From Dendrophyllia cribrosa (lineage: Eukaryota; Cnidaria; Anthozoa; Scleractinia; Dendrophylliidae): a stretch of DNA of 64,000 nt. Shown piece by piece: positions 42,340-56,000 of this stretch; within the stretch, counting starts at the first letter, position 1, and each line of letters begins with the position of its first letter. Position numbers and translations under genes: made by a program. The stretch spans positions 26,622,792 through 26,686,791 of the forward strand of contig JAJLRJ010000011.1 in the NCBI GenBank assembly GCA_024195265.1, written 5' to 3'. The notes under the pieces are model-generated. The model saw nothing but the letters and a program-made list of their open reading frames with translations. It ran no database searches and was not told the DNA's origin.

Positions 42340-42950
42340 GTAAGCGTAAAGAAACGACTTTTCGAAGTCATGACTTCGAAATTTTATCCCCAGTTGTCAG
42401 GATGACTTCGAAACGTCCTTTCTTTTCGCTTATATATATATATATAATTATATATATTCTTTGCCTCCAGAATTCTAGAAAAACAAAATAAGACTGAAAC
42501 AAGGTGAAACAAGGCGTGAGTACGGATTTTTAATAATTGCATACTATGATTTAGTTAAACCTCTATGTGTGAACATCTCTCGAGTAATTAACCACCTCTC
42601 TTAAAAAATCACTTCTGGTAAGTCACCTCGACCATTTTCAACACTGGTGACTTGTATTTTTCTATTGTTTTTAACCACTTTTAAGATGGCTCCGTCGTTA
42701 TTTCGGGCGCACTCGTCTATGACATGCTTTGGGTCATAATTTTTCGGCTATAAAGTGTTGCCGCCTATAAAACGTTGCGAAAGCTTACAGCTAATACTTT
42801 GGCTCATAACCTTTTTCGGTTCTGAAGCGATGCCTATAAAACTTTGCGAAAGCTTACAGCTAATATTTAGCAATAATATGACAGAATTCAATTTAACTGA
42901 GAAATATAATAATATTTTTAATGATAGTCAAGCTTAAATGAACCCTACTT
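42340..42950. other. Intergenic, short tandem duplications
   Basis: (TA)n at 42430-42455. GCCTATAAAACTTTGCGAAA and CTTACAGCTAATA are doubled at 42770 and 42830, about 65 bp apart. No gene. Confidence 0.5.
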
Positions 42951-42952
42951 TT

Positions 42953-43045
42953 TAACGGGGCGGGGTGGGGTGGGGTAGGGAGGGGCAGGTCGGGGCAGGG
43001 TGGGGTAGGGCGCGGCAGGGCGGGGCGCGGAGGGGCCTCGGGGTG
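42953..43045 (+). repeat. G-rich (GGGGYRGG)n tract
   Basis: More than ten GGGG runs spaced by 1-3 bases over about 90 bp; strong G-quadruplex potential on this strand. The Pro-rich reverse frame is a shadow of it. Confidence 0.9.
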
Positions 43046-43194
43046 GTTCTTAGAAAATCTTGGACACTGAACTAATATGCCAAATACTCCGAGAATTATG
43101 TCGTATTTTGTCACGTGACACATCATAAAATGGCGTACACGCGATTGGCAGCCGTGTTAGTTTTCTGTTTTTTTATGAGTGTTTTATGAGAAAA

Positions 43195-43951
43195 ACTACT
43201 CAAATACTTTTATCCTCTGTTTCCTCAAACGCGAGGTACAACGTATTCACGCCATCACACGTATTGAGACACTCAAATCCAGTATTACCACATCAGACTC
43301 ACCCAGTCGTGTTCCTTTTGTTACACATACAACCTTGCCCTTCGCTCTATTTCATCCGTCATTCGTAAACATTTCAGTATTCTCTCCTCCTCCCAACGTT
43401 GCGCTAGTATATTAACATCCACACCCATTGTCGCCTACCGACGCACTAACAATCTTAGTGACATACTAGTTAGATCCAAACTACGTTCTAATAGCGACAC
43501 ACAAACCAACCTGCCCAGGGGATCCTTTAAATGCGGAAGCAACTGCCTCACTTGTAGCTACATTACTGACGGACGTACTAACTACTCATTTTCTGTCACT
43601 GGGGAAACCAGAACTATTACACATCACATTGACTGTAACTCAAAAAAACTCATCTACATGGTACACTGCCGACGTTGTAACAAACAGTACATAGGTGAAA
43701 CGAAACGGCGACTTAAAGACAGATTTAACGAACACCGAAGACCAGTTGACAGACCCACCCCTACCTCGAGACCTACTACAGTTTCAGACCATTTTCTTTC
43801 CGACAACCATTCACCCACTGACATGGAACTCATCCCATTAGAACTCATGCATTCATCTCGTAACACTACACGCAAAGCAAGGGAGGGTTTATTAATAGAA
43901 CGGGGTCAAACACTTGAACCCAAGGGTATCAATAAGCGCGAGGAATTGTAA
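43195..43951 (+). pseudogene. Penelope-like GIY-YIG endonuclease, second family, broken by a frameshift
   Basis: First part IETLKSSITTSDSPSRVPFV, then near 43320 the frame moves to NLALRSISSVIRKHFSIL, ILVRSKLR, GSFKCGSNCLTC (Cys cluster), KKLIYMVHCRRCNKQYIGET, KRRLKDRFNEHRRPVDRP and RKAREGLLIERGQTLEPKGI to TAA at 43951. GIY-YIG residues are intact. Family close to 1713-2030 and distinct from 39236-40120. The reverse transcriptase is gone. Confidence 0.85.
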
Positions 43952-44095
43952 ATCCCCCTATTTTATATTTATAGCACATGTCATCTTCTATTACTTATCT
44001 TGTATTATTCGAATTTCGTAACGTTTTTGCTTGTAACGTTATATTCCATTGTTTCTTGGTTATTTGAATTGTAACGATGTTGCCTATAATCAGTA

Positions 44096-44132
44096 CCCTG
44101 AAGAAGTCAGGCCGTGCCTGACGAAATATTGG
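44096..44132 (+). ncRNA. Hammerhead-like motif at the second Penelope 3' end
   Basis: CTGAAGA fits the CTGANGA box exactly. Stem II is a perfect 7-bp hairpin GTCAGGC-CGT-GCCTGAC. Then GAAA, TATT and GG pairing with CC before the box. Stem I is short here. Confidence 0.55.
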
Positions 44133-44319
44133 AAATATACAATTTTTTTTCCCAACTGTACAGTCAGCCTTCTTATTTTGTTTATAATACTTCAGTCGTA
44201 AATTTGCTGACTAGATCCTCCAAGATCCGGTACCTTTGCAGTTGTCCGTTGGCTCTTGCCATTCAGTGTTCAAATACTTTTGTAGAATTTGGCAACCTTT
44301 CGCTTGTTCAAGGCATTTA

Positions 44320-44578
44320 GCTAGTGGGGAGGACGCGAATTCGAAGGAGCGGCGCAAAGAAAAATTGCGATGCGAGTGAAAAGAAAAAGAGAGAGACTGG
44401 AGAGTCTCCCTCGTTTCCCCGCGGGCTTAAACGCGAAGAAGGCCCTGGGGACAAGGTTGAATTAATTCCTAGACACCAGTTTCCTTCGCTACGCTAAAGG
44501 GAAATTGAAAAGTTGTTTATCGCCAAAGCCCTCTAATTATCAACACAAAACATGGAAACGCGGTAATTGTCACAGAAA
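44320..44578 (+). promoter_or_regulatory. Probable DGKQ promoter and 5' UTR
   Basis: Region before the DGKQ start. It includes a small hairpin, GAGACTGGAGAGTCTCC, and GCGGGCTTAAACGCG. No clear TATA box. Assigned by position only. Confidence 0.35.
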
Positions 44579-44769
44579 ATGTCTTTTCCTTCAGAGGCTA
44601 ACGCAGAAACTATGCCTCGGTGTCTCTCTGATTCAAAGCTGGACGAAGCTTTCGCGGCGCACGGTCAGAGCGGACATCGTTTCGGCAGGGACCTTTACTC
44701 GTCCAACGTACTGTCATCACTGCACCGACTTACTCTGGGGTCTAACAAATCAAGGACTTATATGTGAAG
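44579..44769 (+). CDS. DGKQ: DGKQ exon 1 (C1a, first half; frameshifted)
   Basis: ATG at 44579 in the context AAAATGT opens MSFPSEANAE...GQSGHRFGRD. The second half, TFTRPTYCHHCTDLLWGL, is in another frame. The C1 pattern H-x12-C fits only if two bases are missing near 44685-44690. Exon length 191 nt breaks the phase expected by exon 2. Donor GTAAAA at 44770. Confidence 0.82.
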
Positions 44770-47048
44770 GTAAAAGAAGCTTTTAAAAATACACACTTTA
44801 GATCACTTGTGTGGTTAATTTTTGGCGCTTGCGATCGGTGGGTTTATAAGGCAAAACTTCATCTTCCAAATGTCGATTTCGTGCCAGCAACATGCTATGC
44901 CGAAGTATACACCGGCCACTCTCGATTCTCATACGAGTTTATGAGTTTAAAATAACTTATATATATTGATGACTTAGCAACATACATACAGTCTTACAGA
45001 TTTATTGCTCAACTCTCTTTTTCTGTTTGTTTAAAACCTAATAATTAATAAACCGTAGTATGTTTTTTCCATCGCTTAAGCTTATAAGTTCTTGGGAGAA
45101 TTCTCGTGATTCGGGAAGATCTTATATGAAGTCGATTATTCGTTCTTCAATTCATATCGACTCGGTTTTTCGTGGTTTAAGTGGCTCTTTATTAAGACTT
45201 CTATTATATCTAAAGGCTTAGCAGATGCAAAAACAATTGTTAATTCACACAGGTTTTTGGAATTGTTTTATACGTGCAATGTTTGCGCAAAACCATCTGC
45301 CATAGTGACATGTAAAATAACACTGCGTTCATTTCTATTAATAAAGTGATGCAGATTTATATAAGTAGTTTATTTAGTTCTGTATTATTCAGATATAGAA
45401 GTCATTTTGATAATTTAATTCTCCCGCGAAGGCTGGACTTAAAAGAACTCTTTTAAGACATAGAATTGGTTGTGGTGTTTTGAGATGAGCTGTAGGGGAA
45501 AAACTTGTCTTTTTGAATGATTTAGAGCCCAAGCAGGAAATTAGAGGACGTCATATGTAAATTACCAACCTGTGTATGACAGTTTTACAGGTTTAATTTT
45601 TTCCAGTTTTTTTTAACCATCAAGAATAGATAATGAAAATAATTATTTTGGCAGAAAAGTTTAATGCCTTGTTTAACCATTCTAGGTTGCTTGTAGCTGG
45701 ATTTTGTTCGAAAAAGTCAATATCACTTTTTTTCAGTCATTGAATTGAAATGCCAGAGATCTTTGGCAGAAAGAATGGATGGACAGCTTTTTTTCGTTTT
45801 TCAAGATAAATGGAGAAAAGTGTTTTGAATACAAATACCAATACAGTCAGTTCTCTCAAAACCGACACACCTGAAAGGCAGACATCTGTGGCTGGCTGCT
45901 GGTTCTGGCCCAATTGGACCCAGGTTCTGTATTTTCTTGATTAAAAGCCGGGCCCAGGGGCCGGGCCCCATGTAACTGATTTCACCATGAAACAATGTAG
46001 TTTCATTAGGTGAAATAAACCGCAGGTTCAAGATCAGGGAACATCACTTGAATTTCTGGTCAAAGTTTTATTACAGTTTATTGACCATACACTGTATATT
46101 AAATTCTCTTTGAGAAAAATGATGAAAAATTGCCCATGTTTAATAAACGCCAGGCCTTGAATAAATGCCAGGTTGAAATAAATGAAGGGGTCCACAAGGC
46201 TGAGTTTTAAACAAATGCCCCCAGTGTTTAATCAAGAAAATATGGTAATTGTCTGCATTTTATCTAAAGACATCTCGGCTAAAGCCAGTCCCAAGGGTAC
46301 CTGACTAACTGTTATTGGCGTTTGACAAGTTTCTATCACCACTAACTTAAATTGACCGCAAGCTGTCATGTAATATGAATGCATGCATATTGTTGTGTAT
46401 AAAATTTCTGGGGTGATGTATTTGACTGCATTTTGTCACAATGAAAAGAACAACACATAATATAGATAATTGATAATATAGATATTAATTAGATATTAAT
46501 CAATATTGTGAACACACGCAATATCAATAATAACTGATATTATTCTGTCCTAAAATCAATAATTGTGCCCAAAAATTAGCCTTGATCAGTGTAACAGACT
46601 GTTTACCATCCCGTATTTTCTTGTGTGTTCGTCGAGAATTATGACCTTGCAAGTCTCGGCAAGCTTAAAACAGGGTAGAGTACAAAAACTTTGCTTCCAC
46701 CCAGGGGGGGGGGGGGGGGGGGGGGGGGGAGGGGGTACTCAATAAAGTTTTGTACAGGGATGAAAGGTAATCCTTTTATAATAATACCTACTATACATGT
46801 AGTTGACTTGTATTTGACACAGGAAAAACAAATTAAAGAAGTGTTAATATTGAGCAAGGTTTAAACATTAAAATACTTTAATAAACAAATTAAGTAGCCA
46901 TTACATGAGACCTACTGTAAATGGCAGTTTTTCCTAAGCATTTCAGGAGTTGAAGTATAGAAAAGGGTACGCTTTTATATACCTCCAGCCTAAAAAAGGT
47001 ACCCCTTTCGGGCAGAGCTCATCCCCGTATAGCCCATTATGGGGATTA

Positions 47049-47080
<32 letters not shown>

Positions 47081-50000
47081 CCGGTTTCACCCACCCGAGT
47101 AGTTTTTGTACTCTGTCCAGTATTTACATGTAGCATACCATGACATTCTAAGATGGCTGCTAAATGAACTGAACGATCAACTGGACAAGTTACATGAGAG
47201 AAAATTGGGAATAGTGAACAGTCTACATGTATCTGTGGAAGATTTGGCAACTAATTACCTTGCAAGGAACTTGGTTACCAAGAAAATGAAAACCTATTAT
47301 GGTGTCACTGTCTCCTCCAATTTTTGTTTGAGTGTGTTCACTTAACATCCCTTTCAACTTTATTTGCTTGTTTCTGGTTTTAGTTTGTAATTTTGTGAGT
47401 CACGAGCGCTGCATGCAAATTGTGGTAACTCCTTGCATTTCCATTGCAACATCTTTAGTTAAGGTAAGTGAAATCTGTTTGCATTTTAAATAAGTAAACC
47501 ACATTCTTTTAGAGTTGACAATTGATCAGTTGTCCATCTTACTCATGGAGTTGGATTCGAAAGCATAGGGCTGGTTTCACTAGTGATGGAAGCAATGGAA
47601 GCGGAATTGGAAGAAAAAGGAAACCTTCTGATCCTTCCGATTCCGATTGCAACTCGATTTTAATTTTTGATTTACACTAGAACCAACGTCTCCTTACACT
47701 TCTGATCCGTTCCCCCTTCCGATTGCATCGTTAGTGGGAACCAGCTCTTAAATTACACTGAAAGTGTTAGGTTGTGAGTTCATATGATCAGACCAGTGCT
47801 ATGATGGTCAGAGTTGGATAACTCCTGACACCAGTTCAACCGTGCTACAGTGTAAAAGTCTGTGTGATGGAATCCTGTCAAAGCTAACATCAAGGTTAAC
47901 ATCAAGGCTAACATTAAGGCTAACATCAAGGCTGTCGAAAATCACCACCTACTTTGTTAAAATGTATATCAACCAGCAGTGTGTTTTTTGCTAGTTCTTG
48001 AGATGAGATTCAACTGTGTCTGGTTACTTTCCAAAGTCAAGCATCTACTTTAAACTACATGCAACCACTGTTTAAGCACGCATGGAAATCAGAAAGGCAC
48101 AATTTAGGCACGATTTAGGCACACTTTACGCACAGTTTGTGATGGACTTTTCCTGTATTAGAGTTTAGTCTAAATTAGTCAATAATGAGACTACTATTAA
48201 AATCGACAAGCCATTTTTTTTTCATTGAATACTTAAAAGAAAAAAGGAAAAAAATATTTGAAAGCACTGTTTAGGCACTTTTAAGCACAGTTTTGGCACG
48301 TTCAAGGCACAGTTAAGGCACAATTTACATTAGGCATGATTTACACAATTTACATAAATTTATGCACGATTTAGGCCAATTTGCGCACGATTAACGCACA
48401 ATTAACGACAACTGTTTGTGCCATGGCATGCTAGGATTCCCGTAATTCATGCCAATGCCGGTAAAAAGTGATTAATATATGTGGTTTAAAAACGACAGTC
48501 TAACTTAATTGTAATTTTCCTACAATTTTCAACATGCTATGTTATATTAATTTTGTGACTGTATAACTAACTCTTGATCAAGAAGCTGATTTTATGAACA
48601 TTTAAAATGTATTACTTTTTTTAGCTATATTTCTGCTGGGAATAAAGTGGAAATGACTTTTAGTTATAAAATGCAGGTTGTGACGGCTGGTAGGATGTTG
48701 CTTCTGATCAGCAGTATAGCTCACTTGTTAAAAAGGATATTTTTATTATTTTTCCATTAGCTTATAATAAGCCATAGCCTAATGCCCCATTCACACCAAC
48801 GGTTAAACATGTTTAAATGTTGTTTAGTTTAACTATGTTTTAGCCTCTATCTTGAACGTTTTGAAATGTCAGTATGACTCAAACTACTGGAATGGTAATA
48901 AAGTCAATAAAGTTTCTTTTAGTAAAGATTTCATTCCAAATATTACGGGAGGTTAGGTGGTATTTTTCTAAACCTGTTTTAAACTAAACAACATTTAAAC
49001 ATGTTGAAGCGTTGGTGTGAATGGGGTATTAGTCAAGGTTTTGATTAATCATAAGTTTTTACTTCTTAATAGGAAGTTTTATTGCTGTTACAGCTACAGT
49101 TGAAAAAAACTAAATTGTGCGTGGTTAGACTGCAAAATAATGTTACGAGCAGTGTTTCAAAAGAGTCCATTTTACACTCTCTCTGTTAATCGACAAAAGA
49201 CACTCCCAGGAGATATATCTTCAACAACTTAAAATTGTGGCCAAATCTTAACACCATCTGATTTGAAATAGTTTTTAATTACTAGTTAAAGAGCAATTTT
49301 TAGCGAAATTTGCAGATATGATCACCAGTACCGTGCGCATAAAAAAAAATAAGGAAATATTTCTCATGCCATACATGTATATTTTATTACACAGGAACCC
49401 ATCGCTCACAGTTGGAGTGGTCCTCATTTTATCGTAAACGTTTCTGCTGTGTTTGTAGGAAAAGACTTGATGAACATACTGCATTTAGATGCCAAGGTTG
49501 GTCAGGATCATTTGATAGAAAGGATATAAATCATTAAATTGTGAACTACGATGTTTCAATGTATCTAACATCATTATCAAGTAGAAAGGGACAGAAGGAA
49601 AAGGGAATTATATTTATTATCTAAATTACAGATATTTACTCAGGCCTTTAAGTGTTGCATTCACAAACGTCTTTTGAACACAAGAACTGAAAATTTGAAT
49701 GTTATTGTGTATTGTTACATGTAGTATAGTATCTTTATTCATTTCATTCAATTGAGCTGCAGTGAATCACTGATTGACCTTCTCCAGGAACATTGATTCC
49801 TCTCTCCAATTGGCTATTCCCTGGTGAAAATCTTTGCAGGATCTTTGAATCCTTTATGAAGATCCTTGAAGATCTGCATGAAGATCCTAGTGCAGATCTT
49901 TGAGGATCCTTATGAAAAATCCTCAAAGAGCTTCAAGGTTTTATGAACAAAAGCACCAGGATTTGTGTGTGAAATCTTTAGAAAAAAAAAACGACCGGGT

Positions 50001-53000
50001 TCAAGCTTGAAAATTAAACTGTAAAACAAACTACAGATCGGAAGCTTCTGATCAAATGCAATCTTGTAACCTCAGTCTGTGACTGTCTAACCCTGGTGAG
50101 AATCTTTGAAGGATCTTTAAGAATCCTTAAAGATCTGCATTAGGATCTGTGAGGATCTTACTGAGGATCTTAATAAAGATCTTTAAGGATCTTTTAATAT
50201 CTTGCAAGATCCTCAGTCAATAATCTTGCCAAGATCTTCAAGGATCCTTTACATTTGTAAATTCTTGGCAAAGATCTTCAAGGATCTTTAAAGATCTTCA
50301 AAGATCTTGGCAAGATATTGGCAAGATCCTTCAAAGGATCTTATTACGATCCTTGAAAGATCCTTATAAATTCTTGAGGATCTTAAAGGATCCTTGCAAA
50401 GATCCTCACAACAATATTCTGCTAGGATCCTTGTAAGATCCTTTCAAGATCGTCTTCAATTCCTTGAGGATCTTTGTAAAAAATTCTACAAGAAATTGAA
50501 TATGAAGAATCTTTCAGGATCTTTCAAAGATCCTGTGAGGATCCTTTAAAGATCTTTATCTTTAAGGGTCTTTGACAGGTTTTTGAAGATCTTCAAAGAT
50601 CCCTGAAGATCCCGTGAGGATTTTCACCAGGGAAGGCTTGATGAACTACAAGGGACAATTTGATGCTGATCACTATTAAATATTAAATATAGTTTAATAA
50701 CCTCATTTACTATTTCTTTTTATAGTTTGTGATTATTTTACTCATGAAGAATGCAAGGAGTTTAGTGTTAGCGATTGTAAGAAGTGTTCATCATATTCCC
50801 CGCATATACAAAAGGTATGTCGTGTACTGAATATATGTATAGGGAAATTGTTTATTGTTGTCATGGAAAATCTTGTTAAGAGAAACATCTGTGCAAAAAT
50901 ACTGTGAGTATCACTATAAGTTGGATAATATTGTCTTTATTGGTTGCACCTTGAAGATTTCATCCTCATTCCAGATTAATTAGAACCATTACAGAACATG
51001 TACTAAAAAGCTTTCATTCGAATGGTCACACTTAGATTTCATCCTCATTCCAGATTAATTAGAACCATTACAGAACATGTACTAAAAAGCTTTCATTCGA
51101 ATGGTCACACTTAGATTTCATCCTCATTCCAGATTAATTAGAACCATTACAGAACATGTACTAAAAAGCTTTCATTCGAATGGTCACACTTAGATTTCAT
51201 CCTCATTCCAGATTAATTAGAACCATTACAGAACATGTACTAAAAAGCTTTCATTCGAATGGTCACACTTAGATTTCATCCTCATTCCAGATTAATTAGA
51301 ACCATTACAGAACATGTACTAAAAAGCTTTCATTCGAATGGTCACACTTAGATTTCATCCTCATTCCAGATTAATTAGAACCATTACAGAACATGTACTA
51401 AAAAGCTTTCATTCGAATGGTCACACTTAGATTTCATCCTCATTCCAGATTAATTAGAACCATTACAGAACATGTACTAAAAAGCTTTCATTCGAATGGT
51501 CACACTTAGATTTCATCCTCATTCCAGATTAATTAGAACCATTACAGAACATGTACTAAAAAGCTTTCATTCGAATGGTCACACTTAGATTTCATCCTCA
51601 TTCCAGATTAATTAGAACCATTACAGAACATGTACTAAAAAGCTTTCATTCGAATGGTCACACTTAGATTTCATCCTCATTCCAGATTAATTAGAACCAT
51701 TACAGAACATGTACTAAAAAGCTTTCATTCGAATGGTCACACTTAGATTTCATCCTCATTCCAGATTAATTAGAACCATTACAGAACATGTACTAAAAAG
51801 CTTTCATTCGAATGGTCACACTTAGATTTCATCCTCATTCCAGATTAATTAGAACCATTACAGAACATGTACTAAAAAGCTTTCATTCGAATGGTCACAC
51901 TTAGATTTCATCCTCATTCCAGATTAATTAGAACCATTACAGAACATGTACTAAAAAGCTTTCATTCGAATGGTCACACTTAGATTTCATCCTCATTCCA
52001 GATTAATTAGAACCATTACAGAACATGTACTAAAAAGCTTTCATTCGAATGGTCACACTTAGATTTCATCCTCATTCCAGATTAATTAGAACCATTACAG
52101 AACATGTACTAAAAAGCTTTCATTCGAATGGTCACACTTAGATTTCATCCTCATTCCAGATTAATTAGAACCATTACAGAACATGTACTAAAAAGCTTTC
52201 ATTCGAATGGTCACACTTAGATTTCATCCTCATTCCAGATTAATTAGAACCATTACAGAACATGTACTAAAAAGCTTTCATTCGAATGGTCACACTTAGA
52301 TTTCATCCTCATTCCAGATTAATTAGAACCATTACAGAACATGTACTAAAAAGCTTTCATTCGAATGGTCACACTTAGATTTCATCCTCATTCCAGATTA
52401 ATTAGAACCATTACAGAACATGTACTAAAAAGCTTTCATTCGAATGGTCACACTTAGATTTCATCCTCATTCCAGATTAATTAGAACCATTACAGAACAT
52501 GTACTAAAAAGCTTTCATTCGAATGGTCACACTTAGATTTCATCCTCATTCCAGATTAATTAGAACCATTACAGAACATGTACTAAAAAGCTTTCATTCG
52601 AATGGTCACACTTAGATTTCATCCTCATTCCAGATTAATTAGAACCATTACAGAACATGTACTAAAAAGCTTTCATTCGAATGGTCACACTTAGATTTCA
52701 TCCTCATTCCAGATTAATTAGAACCATTACAGAACATGTACTAAAAAGCTTTCATTCGAATGGTCACACTTAGATTTCATCCTCATTCCAGATTAATTAG
52801 AACCATTACAGAACATGTACTAAAAAGCTTTCATTCGAATGGTCACACTTAGATTTCATCCTCATTCCAGATTAATTAGAACCATTACAGAACATGTACT
52901 AAAAAGCTTTCATTCGAATGGTCACACTTAGATTTCATCCTCATTCCAGATTAATTAGAACCATTACAGAACATGTACTAAAAAGCTTTCATTCGAATGG

Positions 53001-56000
53001 TCACACTTAGATTTCATCCTCATTCCAGATTAATTAGAACCATTACAGAACATGTACTAAAAAGCTTTCATTCGAATGGTCACACTTAGATTTCATCCTC
53101 ATTCCAGATTAATTAGAACCATTACAGAACATGTACTAAAAAGCTTTCATTCGAATGGTCACACTTAGATTTCATCCTCATTCCAGATTAATTAGAACCA
53201 TTACAGAACATGTACTAAAAAGCTTTCATTCGAATGGTCACACTTAGATTTCATCCTCATTCCAGATTAATTAGAACCATTACAGAACATGTACTAAAAA
53301 GCTTTCATTCGAATGGTCACACTTAGATTTCATCCTCATTCCAGATTAATTAGAACCATTACAGAACATGTACTAAAAAGCTTTCATTCGAATGGTCACA
53401 CTTAGATTTCATCCTCATTCCAGATTAATTAGAACCATTACAGAACATGTACTAAAAAGCTTTCATTCGAATGGTCACACTTAGATTTCATCCTCATTCC
53501 AGATTAATTAGAACCATTACAGAACATGTACTAAAAAGCTTTCATTCGAATGGTCACACTTAGATTTCATCCTCATTCCAGATTAATTAGAACCATTACA
53601 GAACATGTACTAAAAAGCTTTCATTCGAATGGTCACACTTAGATTTCATCCTCATTCCAGATTAATTAGAACCATTACAGAACATGTACTAAAAAGCTTT
53701 CATTCGAATGGTCACACTTAGATTTCATCCTCATTCCAGATTAATTAGAACCATTACAGAACATGTACTAAAAAGCTTTCATTCGAATGGTCACACTTAG
53801 ATTTCATCCTCATTCCAGATTAATTAGAACCATTACAGAACATGTACTAAAAAGCTTTCATTCGAATGGTCACACTTAGATTTCATCCTCATTCCAGATT
53901 AATTAGAACCATTACAGAACATGTACTAAAAAGCTTTCATTCAAATGGTCACACTTAGATTTCATCCTCATTCCAGATTAATTAGAACCATTACAGAACA
54001 TGTACTAAAAAGCTTTCATTCAAATGGTCACACTTAGATTTCATCCTCATTCCAGATTAATTAGAACCATTACAGAACATGTACTAAAAAGCTTTCATTC
54101 GAATGGTCACACTTAGATTTCATCCTCATTCCAGATTAATTAGAACCATTACAGAACATGTACTAAAAAGCTTTCATTCAAATGGTCACACTTAGATTTC
54201 ATCCTCATTCCAGATTAATTAGAACCATTACAGAACATGTACTAAAAAGCTTTCATTCAAATGGTCACACTTAGATTTCATCCTCATTCCAGATTAATTA
54301 GAACCATTACAGAACATGTACTAAAAAGCTTTCATTCGAATGGTCACACTTAGATTTCATCCTCATTCCAGATTAATTAGAACCATTACAGAACATGTAC
54401 TAAAAAGCTTTCATTCGAATGGTCACACTTAGATTTCATCCTCATTCCAGATTAATTAGAACCATTACAGAACATGTACTAAAAAGCTTTCATTCGAATG
54501 GTCACACTTAGATTTCATCCTCATTCCAGATTAATTAGAACCATTACAGAACATGTACTAAAAAGCTTTCATTCGAATGGTCACACTTAGATTTCATCCT
54601 CATTCCAGATTAATTAGAACCATTACAGAACATGTACTAAAAAGCTTTCATTCGAATGGTCACACTTAGATTTCATCCTCATTCCAGATTAATTAGAACC
54701 ATTACAGAACATGTACTAAAAAGCTTTCATTCGAATGGTCACACTTAGATTTCATCCTCATTCCAGATTAATTAGAACCATTACAGAACATGTACTAAAA
54801 AGCTTTCATTCGAATGGTCACACTTAGATTTCATCCTCATTCCAGATTAATTAGAACCATTACAGAACATGTACTAAAAAGCTTTCATTCGAATGGTCAC
54901 ACTTAGATTTCATCCTCATTCCAGATTAATTAGAACCATTACAGAACATGTACTAAAAAGCTTTCATTCGAATGGTCACACTTAGATTTCATCCTCATTC
55001 CAGATTAATTAGAACCATTACAGAACATGTACTAAAAAGCTTTCATTCGAATGGTCACACTTAGATTTCATCCTCATTCCAGATTAATTAGAACCATTAC
55101 AGAACATGTACTAAAAAGCTTTCATTCGAATGGTCACACTTAGATTTCATCCTCATTCCAGATTAATTAGAACCATTACAGAACATGTACTAAAAAGCTT
55201 TCATTCGAATGGTCACACTTAGATTTCATCCTCATTCCAGATTAATTAGAACCATTACAGAACATGTACTAAAAAGCTTTCATTCGAATGGTCACACTTA
55301 GATTTCATCCTCATTCCAGATTAATTAGAACCATTACAGAACATGTACTAAAAAGCTTTCATTCGAATGGTCACACTTAGATTTCATCCTCATTCCAGAT
55401 TAATTAGAACCATTACAGAACATGTACTAAAAAGCTTTCATTCGAATGGTCACACTTAGATTTCATCCTCATTCCAGATTAATTAGAACCATTACAGAAC
55501 ATGTACTAAAAAGCTTTCATTCGAATGGTCACACTTAGATTTCATCCTCATTCCAGATTAATTAGAACCATTACAGAACATGTACTAAAAAGCTTTCATT
55601 CGAATGGTCACACTTAGATTTCATCCTCATTCCAGATTAATTAGAACCATTACAGAACATGTACTAAAAAGCTTTCATTCGAATGGTCACACTTAGATTT
55701 CATCCTCATTCCAGATTAATTAGAACCATTACAGAACATGTACTAAAAAGCTTTCATTCGAATGGTCACACTTAGATTTCATCCTCATTCCAGATTAATT
55801 AGAACCATTACAGAACATGTACTAAAAAGCTTTCATTCGAATGGTCACACTTAGATTTCATCCTCATTCCAGATTAATTAGAACCATTACAGAACATGTA
55901 CTAAAAAGCTTTCATTCGAATGGTCACACTTAGATTTCATCCTCATTCCAGATTAATTAGAACCATTACAGAACATGTACTAAAAAGCTTTCATTCGAAT

